From assembly GCA_028551475.1 (NCBI GenBank), contig CM052357.1, positions 4,697,931-4,761,930 on the forward strand: a stretch of DNA of 64,000 bases, in the 5' to 3' direction. This DNA comes from Casuarina equisetifolia (Eukaryota > Streptophyta > Magnoliopsida > Fagales > Casuarinaceae). Each line of letters opens with the position of its first letter. Within the stretch, counting starts at the first letter, position 1. The notes under the pieces were generated by a model that was not told the origin of the DNA, ran no database searches, and was given only the letters and a program-made list of their open reading frames with translations. Below, in pieces: positions 48,701 through 62,469 of the stretch. The translations under genes were made by a program, and so were the position numbers.

Positions 48701-51534
48701 CATCTACTCCATTGACAGCTAACACTTCATCCCCCTAACCAAATAAAATAAGGAAAAGAAAATATGTAAGGAAACCTATCACATTCTATCAGGCTTGTAC
48801 AACCTCTTTCAGTCCCTATCATACAGATATCATAATCAATTATTCAATATTTCCACTCAGTTCGGAAATATTTTCTTGTTATATTCGATAAGATTTTAAT
48901 AAAAATAAAACTGAAGTAAAAACTAATGAATACTATTGAATTGGCACCTTGCACATACCAGAAGTCCATAAAACTGAGAAAACAATATCTATGCAAAGAC
49001 AAACGCCCATGGGAATTAGATACAGAAAAATATTGAAAGCTTCAGCAAAAGAGGGTTGAACTGGCTACAAAAACCCTTTTTCACCATTCATCTCTATCTA
49101 AGGCCATATTCTGTTTCTAATTAGACCAAACAGGGGAAAGAAACCCATACAACAAAGAAAGAGAAACAGGAAAAAGTAACTTAATGGGCTAGTACATCTC
49201 AAAATGTGTTGTTGAAGTAGAAACTAGCAAAAGAAATAATTGCACTTCAAAAGAGAAAAGCAGAGTCCATCTTACTAGCTACGAGATGACTGCTAGAATT
49301 TTCCCTTCCATCTATCTCCAAGATTAGCAAGAACGTGCTGGACTTCTTTCCGGAAAGGAAATCCATGTAGTTTTCTATTGTTATTCTGTTCCTATGTTGG
49401 GGACCATCATCTATATGTCAGCCTTTCCCAGTCATATTTCATCTCCGTGTGGACAGTTCAACACCACACATTAGGGAAAAACATATGGTAAATACACAGA
49501 AACAGATCAAGCAATCAGCAAAACATTAAGTGAGCCATCTCCAACCCAAGATATTCAGAGATTCTGATAGAAGGCAGCTAACTTGAGTAATTTTAAAGAG
49601 AATTCAGCTGTTCAAAACTTAAAAAGTTAACCAACCCAACATAGACTCCACCCAAATCACATTAAGCAATGTGCACAAAGAAAAAAGGTTTTTGCAAGTC
49701 ATCATCAACTCCAAAAAATGCAAAACAAATCAAGAATTGTAGAACAGAGAAAGGCAAGAATAAAACAAATACTAAGCATATTGCATCTGCTGTTTTGGTT
49801 TTGTAGCTACCTGTCTAACACCAGCAGAATGTGCAGGACCATCCAACAAGAGTCCTATTACCTTCAGTCTTACATCTCCATCATCTCCCGGAACCTCCCT
49901 AAGGTTTAGTCCAATACCACTCATGTCATATCTTGCCATCTTGGAGAACTTTCAACAATGACAAAAGCAGCATATGCCATGGAAAAAGAAAACTGAAAAT
50001 TTTGTAAGTAAAGACTATTATGTTTATATAAGGGATACAAATCTAGAGCAAAAAGATTTAGTCACAAGCAGTAAGTAAGGTAGCATCATAGCAAGTCCGT
50101 TAGCAACCATTTAAATGAGAGAGAGAGAGAGAGAGAGAGAGGATTCAAGTCCAATAAAAGACTATATCCAGGAGAAACAATGAATATGAAGGGGAAAGAA
50201 AGGATAAGAAACTGCAAATCCATAATTCCCACTTCCCCTATGACCAGATCTCGTTGCAAATCCCACACGAAAGTTAAAGCCACCGTTTTCTCACTTATTT
50301 GGCAAGCACCAATAAATTTATTTTTTATCTCAAATAAAATATAGGATGCCCTCTCACTGAGGACCTCACACTACAAAACCCTTGGTTTTCTGTTCAAAAC
50401 ATTGTAAATTACAATCATTAAGTAACATAATCAACTACCAGAAAATTTGTACTTCTAAAACAAATTCTTTATTTGATTAGTTCAAACAAATTATTGTATT
50501 GGATTCCCCAGACAAGGCTTAGCCACATATCATTTCCGTCGAGGAAACATTGCAATCCTAAAGAACAATTGATTGAGAGCTGACATTATTCTAATTTCTA
50601 ATACAAGGATCACTTCGTCTATGACGTGTTTGATGGGAAGAAAGGGTAAGCACGCTAAGTACACTCCACCTATAAATACATTAGCGTACATGCAAACAGA
50701 TTGTGATTGCGACTAACAGATAACCCGTCGTCATTAGAAGGTCTAATTCTACGATAAAAGAGCTCTGTTTCCGGACATACTATATCAATTAGCAAAATTA
50801 ATGTTATACACATTGATCGACATCAACATTTTTATGAGAACCCCATTTCCGGCACCATTTCAAACTTAAGATCTAGCTGTAAGTACGTACATGTGTGTGT
50901 GTTTGCTTGTTCACGTACATAAAATTACCTCTTCAGGGGAAAGAAAACGTGTATAAGGATCACCCAGGCTTGCCAACATTCGTCTGATGATATCATGAGC
51001 CTTTGACCTCGTCGGAATTGAAGTGTTCAGTATATCTTCCTTCTTTTGCTGAAAGCAATCAAACAGTCTATATAAGTCAAATGGCCCCCTACCAGAACCC
51101 AAACAGTACTTCTATCACAGCAAGATACCTCGCCACGCATGCATGCATTACCTGCCACGTCTGGGGAGACCAGCGATGGCGACCGGTGTCAAGAAAACTG
51201 TCATTGACGATCTCCCACGCTTCCTCACTATCCCCTCGTTGGTCATCACTTCGGGACGAGTCTCGGCCTCCGCCACTTGCTCGTCTTCATGGCAGAGCTC
51301 AGACGAAGCTGCAGGCGGTTGAATTGCCGGAGACTCCAATGCAACAGAGCAGGGCGACGAGAAGAGGAGGCCCAAAGAGAGAGCGCCGGAGATAGCTGTG
51401 AGTACTGTTTTCTTCGCATAACTATGGACATTGATGCCTGTGGTGGCGAAATTGCAGAGGATGGGAGGCCTCGAATCCTCCCATGGCGGTCGTGTTAGTG
51501 GGGGTAAGGAGTTCGAGAGGGCCAAGACCCTCAT
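42788..51534 (-). CDS. CTPA: D1 C-terminal processing protease CtpA, apparent frameshift in exon 1
   Basis: Twelve exons on the minus strand: 51534-51152, 51048-50929, 49948-49811, 48734-48630, 48554-48386, 48055-47979, 46558-46514, 44983-44900, 43842-43804, 43723-43661, 43069-42940 and 42864-42788. They encode about 476 residues of a lumenal S41 protease that matures the D1 protein of photosystem II. A transit peptide with a hydrophobic lumen signal (ISGALSLGLLFSS) precedes a PDZ domain ('GIGLNLREV', 'GDEVLAVNGVDV'). The protease core has 'DLRDNLGGLVQAGIEIAK', Ser in 'TASASEI' and Lys in 'GERTFGKG', 25 residues apart like the known Ser/Lys dyad. Exon 1 is 383 bases, one short of phase 0. After 'TNEGIV' the frame slips near 51222, so the expected EEAWEIVNDSFLDTG lies in the next frame. 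The other eleven exons are intact. An assembly error or a recent null allele are both possible. Confidence 0.93.
45575..45880 (+). mobile_element. LINE fragment in a CtpA intron
   Basis: Read on the plus strand, a decayed frame resembles the C-terminal end of plant LINE ORF2 ('L-R-W-F-G-H-V-R-R-P' type, here seen as '..DMVWLCPREPMTVAT', followed by a 'KxxRKxPK..' segment). Only this tail is present, with several stops and frame changes, so it is an old 5'-truncated copy. Similarity is judged from memory of the family. Confidence 0.5.
50117..50141 (+). repeat. (GA)n microsatellite in CtpA intron 2
   Basis: About twelve GA repeats lie in the intron between CtpA exons 2 and 3. Likely variable in length. 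Confidence 0.9.
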
Positions 51535-51599
51535 CTTTGGCGCTCCTTCGTTTGGTGGAGGTAAGGCTCTTAAGTGGATTTAATGGCATTTCTTTATGA

Positions 51600-54500
51600 T
51601 CCAAAAAGAATAAAAAATTAAAATTTCGTGGGTAAGGATAATTGAAAACATTTATTACATGTATTTATAAATATTGAAATTGTAATGACTTTCAAGAGGA
51701 TTTTAAAAAAATTTAAATGTTAATTGGACTTAATATATATGATTGTATAACATCTCAAAAAATGTCATTTTAACTTCTAATTTACTTTTTAAATTAAACA
51801 TTTAAGCCTTCTAATATGATAATAGAGTTTAAGTTGACTCTATTTCACTTTATGTGATCTAAACCCAATAATGTTTGGTAGGTAAAAAAATGTGTGTAAA
51901 TACAAAAGTCTTGCAACAAAATATAAGATTTTTAAAATAAAATTTAAATAAAATATATATGTTATAATTCTTGAATTAGCATTTGGTTTAGTTAATTTTT
52001 AGGTTGAACCTTTTAACAATAACCATAGTTATAATATTTTCTATGACTATTTCTTTGTTGATTAAGTTAATTTGTGTCAATATAGCAATATCTTAGTGGT
52101 TGGCTACTAAATACCTAAAACATAGATCTTAAACTTGACACCTAGTTGAAACGTTATTGGCTTAATTGAAAATAGGATTCAGTGGTTTGATTGTTATAGT
52201 CTCTCATGGTTTTTAGTTTATTATTCCAAAATTATCATAATTTGACTATAAATATTAACAACTAGTGAAATTAAATTAATAAAGACATTAAATATGATTT
52301 TGAAAATTGTTGAATTTTTTATCAATTTTTTTTAAAGTGCTTATCCCATATGGTATTTGAAAAGGTTAATATATAAGCTTTTATAGTGATTATCTCGACA
52401 AATAAAACTTATTTTTTTCTTGATTTTCTTAAATATTTTGATGAATTAATATTAGAATAATGGACAAAAAATAGTTTTACATGAAGAGAGTCAAGCTTCA
52501 ATGCGTTCCAAATTATTACTAACATTCCAAGATAAATGATCTAGTAGAAGTTAGACGTTGATGTTGTAAAATAAGTCAAATGATGTAAAGTTAGAGATAA
52601 TAGCTTTCATTGTTTAGAAAGACCAATAAAACCTAAACACCTTTAAAGATTCCATAAGTCCTGTTTCAAATTTTTAAAATAATTGTCACAACTCTTGTAC
52701 TTTTGTACTAGATGACTTTTAGATCTTAGATTTTAATTTGAGGAAATAAAGACATGTGGTTTAATTTTTAATAAAAAAAAATAACTAAAATGAATGACAT
52801 AATTAAAATTTAATGATAAAAATATAGGCCATTTGGTCCACCATCTCCAAAGCAAACCATGTTAAAATAATTTTCAACTAAATCTTAGCAAAATTTACAA
52901 GAGAAGTTACCTTTTCTCAATTATACTTTCAATCTCTCTAAGCCCAAGGGAATTTGACACAAAACTCATGTGATTCACACATACTTTACCTTTGTAAGAA
53001 GTTAATTTAACCATCTACAAATGAAAACTTAGAAATTTAGCTTCCTTTTTGTTTGCACTCAATTGAAGCACAATGAGCAAAATACTTTCCAAACTAACCA
53101 AATACAACACAATATATCATAATTAAATAAAATACCAGAGAATTATACAATGATTTTTTAAGATGAAGTACAAAGGCCCAAGATACGAGCCCTCGAAACC
53201 AAAAGTAAAAGATGACTTGTTGGCATATTACTTGTCATGTCACACCATTATCGTCAAAATTACTTGCGATGATGGATTTTTTCTTTTTCTTTTTTTTTTT
53301 TATACACATACACTTACACACTTGAATGTTAAATTTAAAATCAAGAGATCCTAAATCCTACTAACTTACTATTAAACAAACATGTGGTTGGCTACAATGA
53401 TGAATATGTAAGTAATATGTCTAAAAAATTTATTTGTTCATGATTTCATGAAAATAAATTTTCGGTTTCTTTTAGATTCCAAGCACATTAAATACTCAAA
53501 TAGAGTTAATAAAGTGTCATTTCTAATGCAAATAGTATTATTTAACTTAAGAAGGCGGCTTTTGAAACCTTTTGTTTTATAGTCATGAAAATCAATATAT
53601 TCAATTATAACCAAGAAACAAAGTGATGAACAACCCATAATTGGACCTTGCCATGCCAGTTAGCTTCAACTGCATTCTGGACAAGCCTAGTCATGACAAT
53701 AAAATGTCTTGTCATCCCATCAAACAAACATGCATTGTTTGAAATGTCCAACGATGACTAAGTTGAGTGATAACATCTAATCTTGCATTTTTTTTAAAAT
53801 ATTTTTTATTTATATTTTTAAGTTTTGAATTGATGGGTTTGATCCTTGTTGGCCTTCAAGACAAATAAGAAAGGAGGAGGGGCGAATTAAGTTTCTAACT
53901 CTTCTTTCATCTCATATTAATAAGTTTGTTTTAGTTTTTGACTCTAAATGTTTAACTCATAATATAATGCTAAAAAACGAACAAAGAGAATAAATAAGTC
54001 AAAACACTAAAATTTTGGAAAGTGCCTTAGCCCAAACCACTTTTCTAGTTACATTCACCTACTCTTGTAACTTGCTAGAGTTACTATTTTAATTAATTAT
54101 GTAATTGATCTCTTAAACCTAGTTACAAATTCTCTTAATTCAAAAACTACTTCAATTAATTCTAGTAAGGGTTGTCTAACAATTTTAGACAAAAGGTTTA
54201 ATATTTCTCATATTTTTCAACTCTTGGCACAATATCTCCAAACTTATTTATCACAATAATAAGTAAATATTTAAGCAAATAATTAATCAATATAGAATAT
54301 AAGAAGTAAATAAATATTCTAAGTAACTTCACCAATTAGCTTCAAATAATAAGCAACCCAAAAGTATGAGATATAGAAACTTTGCACAAGAGAAATAGTT
54401 TCTCAAAAATTCAATTGGATACCATGACTTACTGCTTGCTTTTTCTTACATAGGCATCAAATCTCTTCATTTAGACGGCTATAATTTTTGAGTAAAGCCT

Positions 54501-57050
54501 CTCCACCCCAAGTTTGTGTATGTTGCCCACAAAATGTTGAGATGAAACTCTAATTGAATAAGATTTGCTTTGCACTTCTGGCAAAAACGACCCATTGCAC
54601 TTGAGTTTCATGTACAACCTGAAGCCTTTTTTCTTTTAAGTACTTGGTGCATAGAGCTTTTGTCGCATGAGGAGCAAAACTTCTAATTGCCGCATAAAAG
54701 ACACATGTGCTGTCCTTTTTGCCAACTTTGTTTTCTTTTGACTTTTGTTGCACAAACTCGCACGTTGCCGCCGTGAATGTATTCCCATTGCTTATTAGTA
54801 TCGAAGTCAAAAGTTAAGTTAAAAAAATAATTTTTTTATTTAAATTTTACTTTTAAAGATTTTTTTTTATTTTGATGTAGGACTCTTACATTGTACATAG
54901 TTTCCTACACATTAAATATTATTACGTATGAGATTGAATATTTTTAACCTAATTCTAAACTAAGTTAAAAGGTCCAATAACCTAACTTAAAAGCTAATTC
55001 AGAAGTTAAAAAATCAATTTGTTTAAAATTTATTTTAATAATTTTTTATTTCAATGTGAAACTTTTGTCTAACATATAATTATGACAAATTTTTCTGCAA
55101 TAGAAAAGTGAGTGTTAGATTATGTAAACCCAAGAATTTATTTGTAAAAAATTCAAACCATATATTTATCTTATATGCATAAATAAAATTTACATAATAT
55201 AGTTATATTTTCTATATTTTATTAAATCCTTTCTATAACAATAGTATTTTCAACTTGATTTGTTGCATGACAAAGAAAAAAAAATCGAATGAAGTTTTCA
55301 AATTGTTGGTAGTTAAACCATAGATTTTGTTTCCTCAAATTTAAAGCTAAGGTGTTAATGTCAAAAAGTGCAAAAGCATGAAAAGATTGAAACATAAATT
55401 ACCTTTAATTTTTCTTTCAAAGCAAATCTGAGTGGCTAATTACTCAATAGTTAAGTTTATGGTATTGTCTTATTCAATCATTTTACATATTATGATTTTT
55501 GAAAAAAATTAATGTGTTGCCTTATATAGTATCTTAATTATTTGAATATAAAAAAATAAAAATAAATATTGACTCATTAGTTAGAAAGTAAAACAGAATA
55601 GTACAACGAGTTAGGTAGAACTTCTATATGTCATGATTTCCTCGGTGCTGCATAGCATATTTAAGTCATGTCTTTATTTATATAATTTTTATTAGAATTA
55701 CTACGTATGAACGTCTTTCCTTGTATATTTGTCAATATATTTTTTAACACTTTAATGTCTGGGAATGATCCTCATGTTTGGTTTTTATTTGTAATTAACA
55801 ATTAACCTAATATAAATAAAAAATAAAATATGAGATATCTAAAAAAGTGATAAACATTCTATCTAAGTTAATTTATTATACGATAGTTATACTTGTTTAA
55901 TAATCAAAATTGCAAAGTAGGATACCATGGTGATCTATAATATTAAGGAAAAACTCGTTTTTTCTATTGCACCATTTAGCAGTTAGATTTCACAAGCTCA
56001 AAACATTAATATTAATCAAATTTGATAAATGATATAATTAAATATATGTTGCCGTGAAAATTTATCTATTAATATCTCATATCAGGAATTTTACTCGTGC
56101 TTACATATTTAATACATTACACTTATATGAAATTATGAGTTGATTTAATTAATACTCAATTAATAGTCACTTCGAGAAGATTAATGTTGAGTTTGTTATG
56201 TTATATAATATCTTTTATTTGTTGGAGAACACTTTTAAGATAATCTAGAATTTTTAATTATTTGAAATACTAAAGATATCAATAAATAGTCCTTGTTATT
56301 ACTTCATACTCATACCCAATATTCCTTAAAATCGTAAACCAATAAAAGAGGAAAAAAAAATCCCAATTGGCACCAACTATAAAATTTGTATTAAACATTT
56401 TCTTCTTCTCCCAAATTTAAAATCTCTAAGATAACTTCATTCATGTTATCTTTTTAAGACACTATTTTCCACTTAACTTTAAATAAAAAGAATCATTACC
56501 ATCCCTCATACATAGACATCTATTAACTACCTCATTGTACTACAACCCTCCAAATCATATTGTCATTATATCTCTTTATTTTACTTAATTTTGGTTAAGA
56601 TGGTTATCAAAACGTTACAAAAAAAGATGCATTAGAACTAGATTAGCCTGAAAAAAAAAAACTAATTTAAACAAAAAAGGCATAAAAGTATAAAAAAAAC
56701 TAAAAAATAATAAAAGCTATCAACTAACAAAACTATTTTTTTTTGTCAATTATAATAAATACTATGAATTTTTTAACTCTTAACATATAATTTATTTGAA
56801 ATTTTTAGTATTTATTCTAATGGCAGAACAATCTCAAGGATAGATTATTGATAAACATTTAGAAAAAAAAATGATATTTGAGATTTATTAAACTCAAATT
56901 TGATATCTCTTAGTCTAAAATTTCATACTTAAGTGCATAATATGAGTTTGGATGCATGTACTAGAGAAAAAAAAAAAAATAATTCTGAAGAACAAGTGGA
57001 TAATTCCTAAACGCGGTTAAATATAAAAAAGGGAAAAGCTAGAGAAAAAA
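51600..57050. other. 5.4-kb AT-rich region without recognised genes
   Basis: It lies between the divergent CtpA and GIP1-like genes. Open frames are few and short; the longest (54550-54810, minus, 86 codons) has no recognised domain. Poly-A and poly-T tracts abound. Decayed transposons may make up much of it, but I could not name a family. The last few hundred bases should hold the GIP1-like promoter. Confidence 0.5.
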
Positions 57051-57090
57051 AAAAAAAAAGTTGGCGCACAAAGAGAGAAAGGAAAAGCTA

Positions 57091-57127
57091 GAGAGAGAGA
57101 GAGAGAGAGAGAGTTTTAGAGAGAGAG
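57091..57127 (+). repeat. (GA)n tract in the GIP1-like leader
   Basis: GA repeats at 57091-57113 and again at about 57118-57127 lie roughly 200 bases before the start codon, in the probable 5' UTR. Such tracts are bound by plant BPC (GAGA-binding) factors and can vary in length. Confidence 0.85.
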
Positions 57128-57311
57128 AAAGGGTTTTCGGTGCAAAGCAAGGGGGCGAGGGATATAGAGAGCGAGAACATTATTCGATATCTTCCTTTCT
57201 CTTTCCTCTTGTGCTTCCCGGCGGCGAAGCGAAACCTCCGCGAGCGACGAACCGTATCGGCTTTACCAGATCTGAGTCTCCCGCTGAGAGACGGAGAGCG
57301 AGAGGGACAGA

Positions 57312-60300
57312 ATGAGTGGGAGAGGCGGAGGCGGCGCCGGGGGGAAGGGTAGTAATGGGATATCCGCAATCCCGACGGCTTCTAGGAAGATGGTGCAGAG
57401 CTTGAAGGAGATTGTTAATAACTGTACTGAGCAGGAGATCTATGCTGCTCTTAAAGACTGTAACATGGACCCCAACGAGGCAGTTAATCGCCTCCTGACT
57501 CAAGGTCCTTCTTTTGCTTGTTAATCGGCCTTTGCGGTTAAAGCGGTTTTTATCATATGTTGTTTGGAAAAAAATTTCTCTGGTTAGTGTTGTTTTGGTT
57601 TTTGTTTGGTCGCTGGGAGAACGAGGGGAGGGAAAGGACAGGAAAATTTTGGGTTTTATGGTTTTATGGTCGCCAAACTGTTGTATCGGTGAGGGTATAA
57701 GAGTTCTTTTTGTTTAGAAACGAGTACTCCTCTCTATCTATTGGGTCTCGGGAATTTAATTTACTAAATCGTTGTTCCCATTTGTTTTTGAGTGAGTTTA
57801 TGGTCTTTCCACAGTGTACTGATCCCTTTTAAAATTTTCCCCTTTGAGTTTATTTTGTCAAATTTTTTTCTCGGTTGGTTTTTCGTCTCTTAATTTGTTC
57901 TTTTCTTCCCCTAATTCTTCAGCTATTTTTGAGTTGGTTTTGGTCTAAGCACATGTGAAGGAGGAAGGATGATTCGCTCCCATTTATTTTTTGTTTTGAT
58001 TTGTTGGCACAATTTTATTGCTTTGTTTTCCATACCCCACTTTGAATAGTCTGCAAATCTTGTCACTGCATCAATGGAAGAGTGGTTAAAGCTTCATGCT
58101 TAATTAGCTTTGCAACTTTTCTCAAGTCCTGTTGCTGGGTTTACCTTCTGGTTTGAGTCCTCATCTGTAATGAATCTTGGATTTCTAATGGGTTAGGTTG
58201 TATCATGCGATGGGATTGGGAGTTTTTTGTTTTGTATGCTTACTTTTATTTCTCGACAGTCATATCCATTGCTTATTTCATGTTTACTACTTGTGTAGAT
58301 CCCTTTCATGAGGTGAAAAGCAAACGAGAAAAGAAAAAAGAGGTGCGTGCATAGATCTTATTTTTGAAATCTATGTCCTTTTGTTTTGTTTCTTTGTGCA
58401 AAAGAATGCTTGGCTTGTGTTACTTGACCTTTCCATCTTTGTTTTAATGCATGGTTGAAATAGTTTGTATTCTCATGCACTGATAAAGTGGTTGCTTTCG
58501 ATGATTATGGCAATGCTATCTTTCCTTTTAGTTGTCGCAACAACTATTGGTGTGGTTCTTGGTATTCTTGCTTACTCTTCTTTCTGTTGTTGCTGCAGAA
58601 TAAGGATACCACAGATTTGAGGCCCCGAGGAGCTAATAGTGCTTCCAGTCGTGGTGGTAAGGGTGGTGCAGAGCGTTATGTTGGACGTGGTGGAACAAAT
58701 CAGTTTAGCTCTACTGGTATGTGAATGATACATGGTGGCTTCTAGCATTTATTATGTTGGAAATCAGTGTACAACCTCGTTAAGCATTCTCTTACTTTTT
58801 TCTTGTCAGAGTCTGGAAGTTTATATGGAAAACCTGCATACAAGAAGGAAAATGGATCACATACTTATGCAGCAGGCTCTTCATCTTCCGGATCCAACAT
58901 GGCAGGAAATAACATGAGTCGACGACCTTCATCATACAGGTTCTTACTGTTAAAACCACAGATTAAATGTTCTTTTGCTTTTGACTGTTGAGGGTTACTG
59001 ATGCAAGTAGTACTAAAAGTTGAAACTTTCTGACTACTAGACCAGTCAAGTATCACTCTTACAGGTTATATTGTGAAGATCGTTTTCAACCCATATATCA
59101 TCTCTTATCAAAGTACTTGCATTGCAAATAAACTATAGGTTTGGGTCAACTGCATAAAATCAATGTACCATTGCCGCCCCCCCCCCTCCCCCCCTTCTTC
59201 CCAAAAAATGAAAAATAAAAAAAGAAATCATAGTGGCTGATCTGTAGATAAATATATCAATTCTGCCCTATAATTGGTGTTTCCTACCTAAAGGCTTTGT
59301 CCCGACACTTAACTGCTTTTTAAATCTTACAAGCTTGAAGCCCTTATAATCCTATAGGGTCTCCTTGTCTTAATGACCTAGCCCATCTGAAAGAGTCAGT
59401 TGGATTCTCATGAAAATAGTAGAAAAAATCACAATTGGGATACCGTGTTAGACAATAAAAACTCCATTCTAAGGTTTACATGGTTGTAGGCCTTCTCCAA
59501 TAACCCTGGACTTCTTGATTTCGGTTCACTATCAAGGCACTCATAAGCTTATTCAAGAATTCTTTTTCAATGGATGCATTTTAAGAATCTGAGAGAATCT
59601 TTCCCAACACCTTCAATCTATCTGCCAAAGCATTAGCTACTTAAAGCCAATAGCAACCAACCCAATAGCCCTACTGTTCCTTATGTCTTGATTTCTTTAT
59701 GATGAGAACAGATACAAAAAGTGGTAAGGATTCTTCTAAAGAAGTCTGAGTAGTAAAATTTCTGAAACATGTTAATGAGATCCTCTTGCACCATTGTCCT
59801 ACCAAGTCTGCAAAGATCTGATAGGACGTCCATCTGTGCTGGTTTTATCCTCATTTATATCCTCCATATGCTTCTGATGCCCTGTTTTCCTGAGGTTTAT
59901 TCTACCAGGTACTTTTCTCCTCTGGATGAAAATTCAATTTGATCCATGAGGGATCTCCAACTTAGGTTATGATACAAACTCCTTTGAAACTGAGTTCAGT
60001 CTAAATTGTTTGTCGAATGCTAAACCTATTTCCTTTTGTAGTACTGCTTGATATAATGGAATAACAATGTCTAGTATTGGGTGGGCAAAACATAAACTGT
60101 TGCCTATCATCTACATCCTTTCCTTGGTAACATTCTTCTAGAAAAGATTTCTAAACATAATGCCTTGAACACACAGCCAAATCTAAATCCAGCACTATCT
60201 CCCATATAAAATTCATTACCTACAAAAAGAAATGGGGGTTGTGATATGGAAAGATATATTTAATAAAAGCAATATACTCAACCATCCACCATCATCAATG

Positions 60301-62437
60301 GAGTGGAACGAAGAGACCCCTAATGTTGATCTTTCTAATGTCCTCGTCATACTTCTCCATGTATGCCAAGTAGTGGCATGAGGTCTAGCATCTGCTGTCT
60401 GGAAGCCAGTTTTCTTCTAACCTCTATTCTCTTTTATAGTGTTAGTGTGAGAAAATGTCCTTCCCTTCTAGTATTTCAATCTGACCAATGAAATCTTTGT
60501 AATGGCTATTATTCTGGGTAAACCTGTCCAGCCAGGACATACTTGCACTTCGCCTATCTTCTCAGCCTGGCCTTTTCATCAAGGTCATCCCACGTCCACA
60601 TTTTTGGCCCATCATCTCTCAATTTACCCACATTAGCCTTTGCCTTACTCAAATATTTGACATATGATTTGTTAGATTTTGGTGTGTCCTCTTTTCATTC
60701 CCCAAAATTATTAGGGGCCTTTTGTACTCTTTAAAACTGCCATTAAAAATCTCCACAAGTACTTGGTGATCAATGTGATTTATGTTCTTATAGACACAAT
60801 TTTTTGTAGCTCTACATACTCAAACTTCGATGTGAGTTTGTTGGAGTTCTATACATTTGCACCTTTAAACAATTGATATAGCTAGCAACAATTTGCTGTG
60901 TGCACACAATAATTTTTGAGTTCTGTGTTGTCATTACTGTGGTGGTAGCTGTGAGCTTCACCTCTCTGTTGTTGAATTATTATAAATCTATTTCTTAGCT
61001 TTATTAGACTTGTACATGCTTATTTTATTTTATTTTATTGTTTTGCCGTCAATTTGTATCTATTATAGTTAACTCCCGTTTTTTGGGACTTTGCTTTGTG
61101 CTATTTTAATGAAGTTGATGTTTTAAGAGCAGAATGTTGGTACTTTCTTAACTTCATAAGTTGTAGCAACTTGAGTTTGGTTACCTTAGCCTGATGGATC
61201 TCATTTCTATAGTTTCTTAAGCGGTAGAGAACTTGAATTAACTTTGTAATTGTGCATTTTGAGGGCTGAGTTCACTAGTTTGTGGATTTTTTTTTTCCTT
61301 TGTTTTTTTTTGGTTTGTTTGTTTGTTTTTTTTCTTTTATTTATTTATTATATTGGGGGGTGGGGGGAATGGGGGATGTGGGGGAGTTGGGTGTCAAACG
61401 TGAGACCTTTTGGTCCCAGGTGGCACATGCTAGGGCTACCAATTGAGTCACTTGCCTTTTGACATTGGTATTCAGAAATTAACGTGCATTAACTAAAAAT
61501 ATCTGTTTTTTGGGAAAATCAAAAGCAAAATGGATTCAGTGATGCAATTCTCTTGCATTTCTTAGATGTCTGATTATATGTCCAGCCTTATGAAATGCGG
61601 TGGAGGTTAAACTGTGTATCACACTGGAATGTCTTTTTATCCTTGATGGTATCTATTGGATCCCTGGTAATGATATTTACTCCAAATGTTTATGCTTGTG
61701 ATGCGTTGTTAAGTTTTCTTGTGTATGAAAAACGTGTTGCAGTGAATCTGTGGGCATGGAAAATAAAGTCTTTACAATGGGCACAAGTAATGGCATATCT
61801 TCACCAGCACAACCTTCAGGTCTTCAATCTCCCTGGCTTGGCATCCCTGGTCATGTATCAATGGCTGACATTGTTAAGATGGGTAGGCCACATGGCAAGG
61901 CTTCCACTGTGCCCAACCCACCTATTCAAAATGTCGACCATCAAAACTTTTTGGCTTCTTCTGCAGCGACACTACATAACTTGCATCCATTGCAAGATCA
62001 TGCTTCCAGTATGTCAGAAATGATTGCTGAATCAGGTGTCACCACGAGCCAGCACCTCCCTCCTGAGGATGAATGGCCTGCAATTGAGCAACCAGCATCT
62101 ACTAATCTGTCATCTGTTGTAGAGGGACCTCCAGATTCTGAACTATTTGCTGATCCATCTAACTTAACCTTGGACCGAGGTAATCAGCATACAAACAACC
62201 AGTTAGATGAGGTTCGGGTTGCTGATGATTTGGCTGCTGGACCTACTTCCGTTTCCAATAGACATATACAAGAGGAGAATTCTGGAAGTGCCTGTGTCTT
62301 TGATAATAGTATATATGAGGACATGAATTCCTACCAGCATGATGTGGAGCATAATGAAGGTGAGTACAGTATTACTATGGCTTGCACTTCATAAACCATC
62401 ACCACACCTCCTACCCATCCAACCCCAACCCAACACA

Positions 62438-62469
<32 letters not shown>

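Noticed and set aside
51003-51395. 130-codon plus-strand frame
   Set aside because: It is antisense to CtpA exons 1 and 2.
54550-54810. 86-codon minus-strand frame in the gene-poor region
   Set aside because: No recognised domain, no splice partner, and surroundings rich in poly-A and poly-T tracts; not enough to call a gene.
57088-57503. Minus-strand frames across the GIP1-like leader and exon 1
   Set aside because: GA-repeat and GC-rich antisense shadows of a well supported plus-strand exon.
58060-58120. Possible tRNA-like sequence in a GIP1-like intron ('gaagagtggttaaagc')
   Set aside because: Only a weak A-box-like phrase; no B box at tRNA spacing and no cloverleaf seen.
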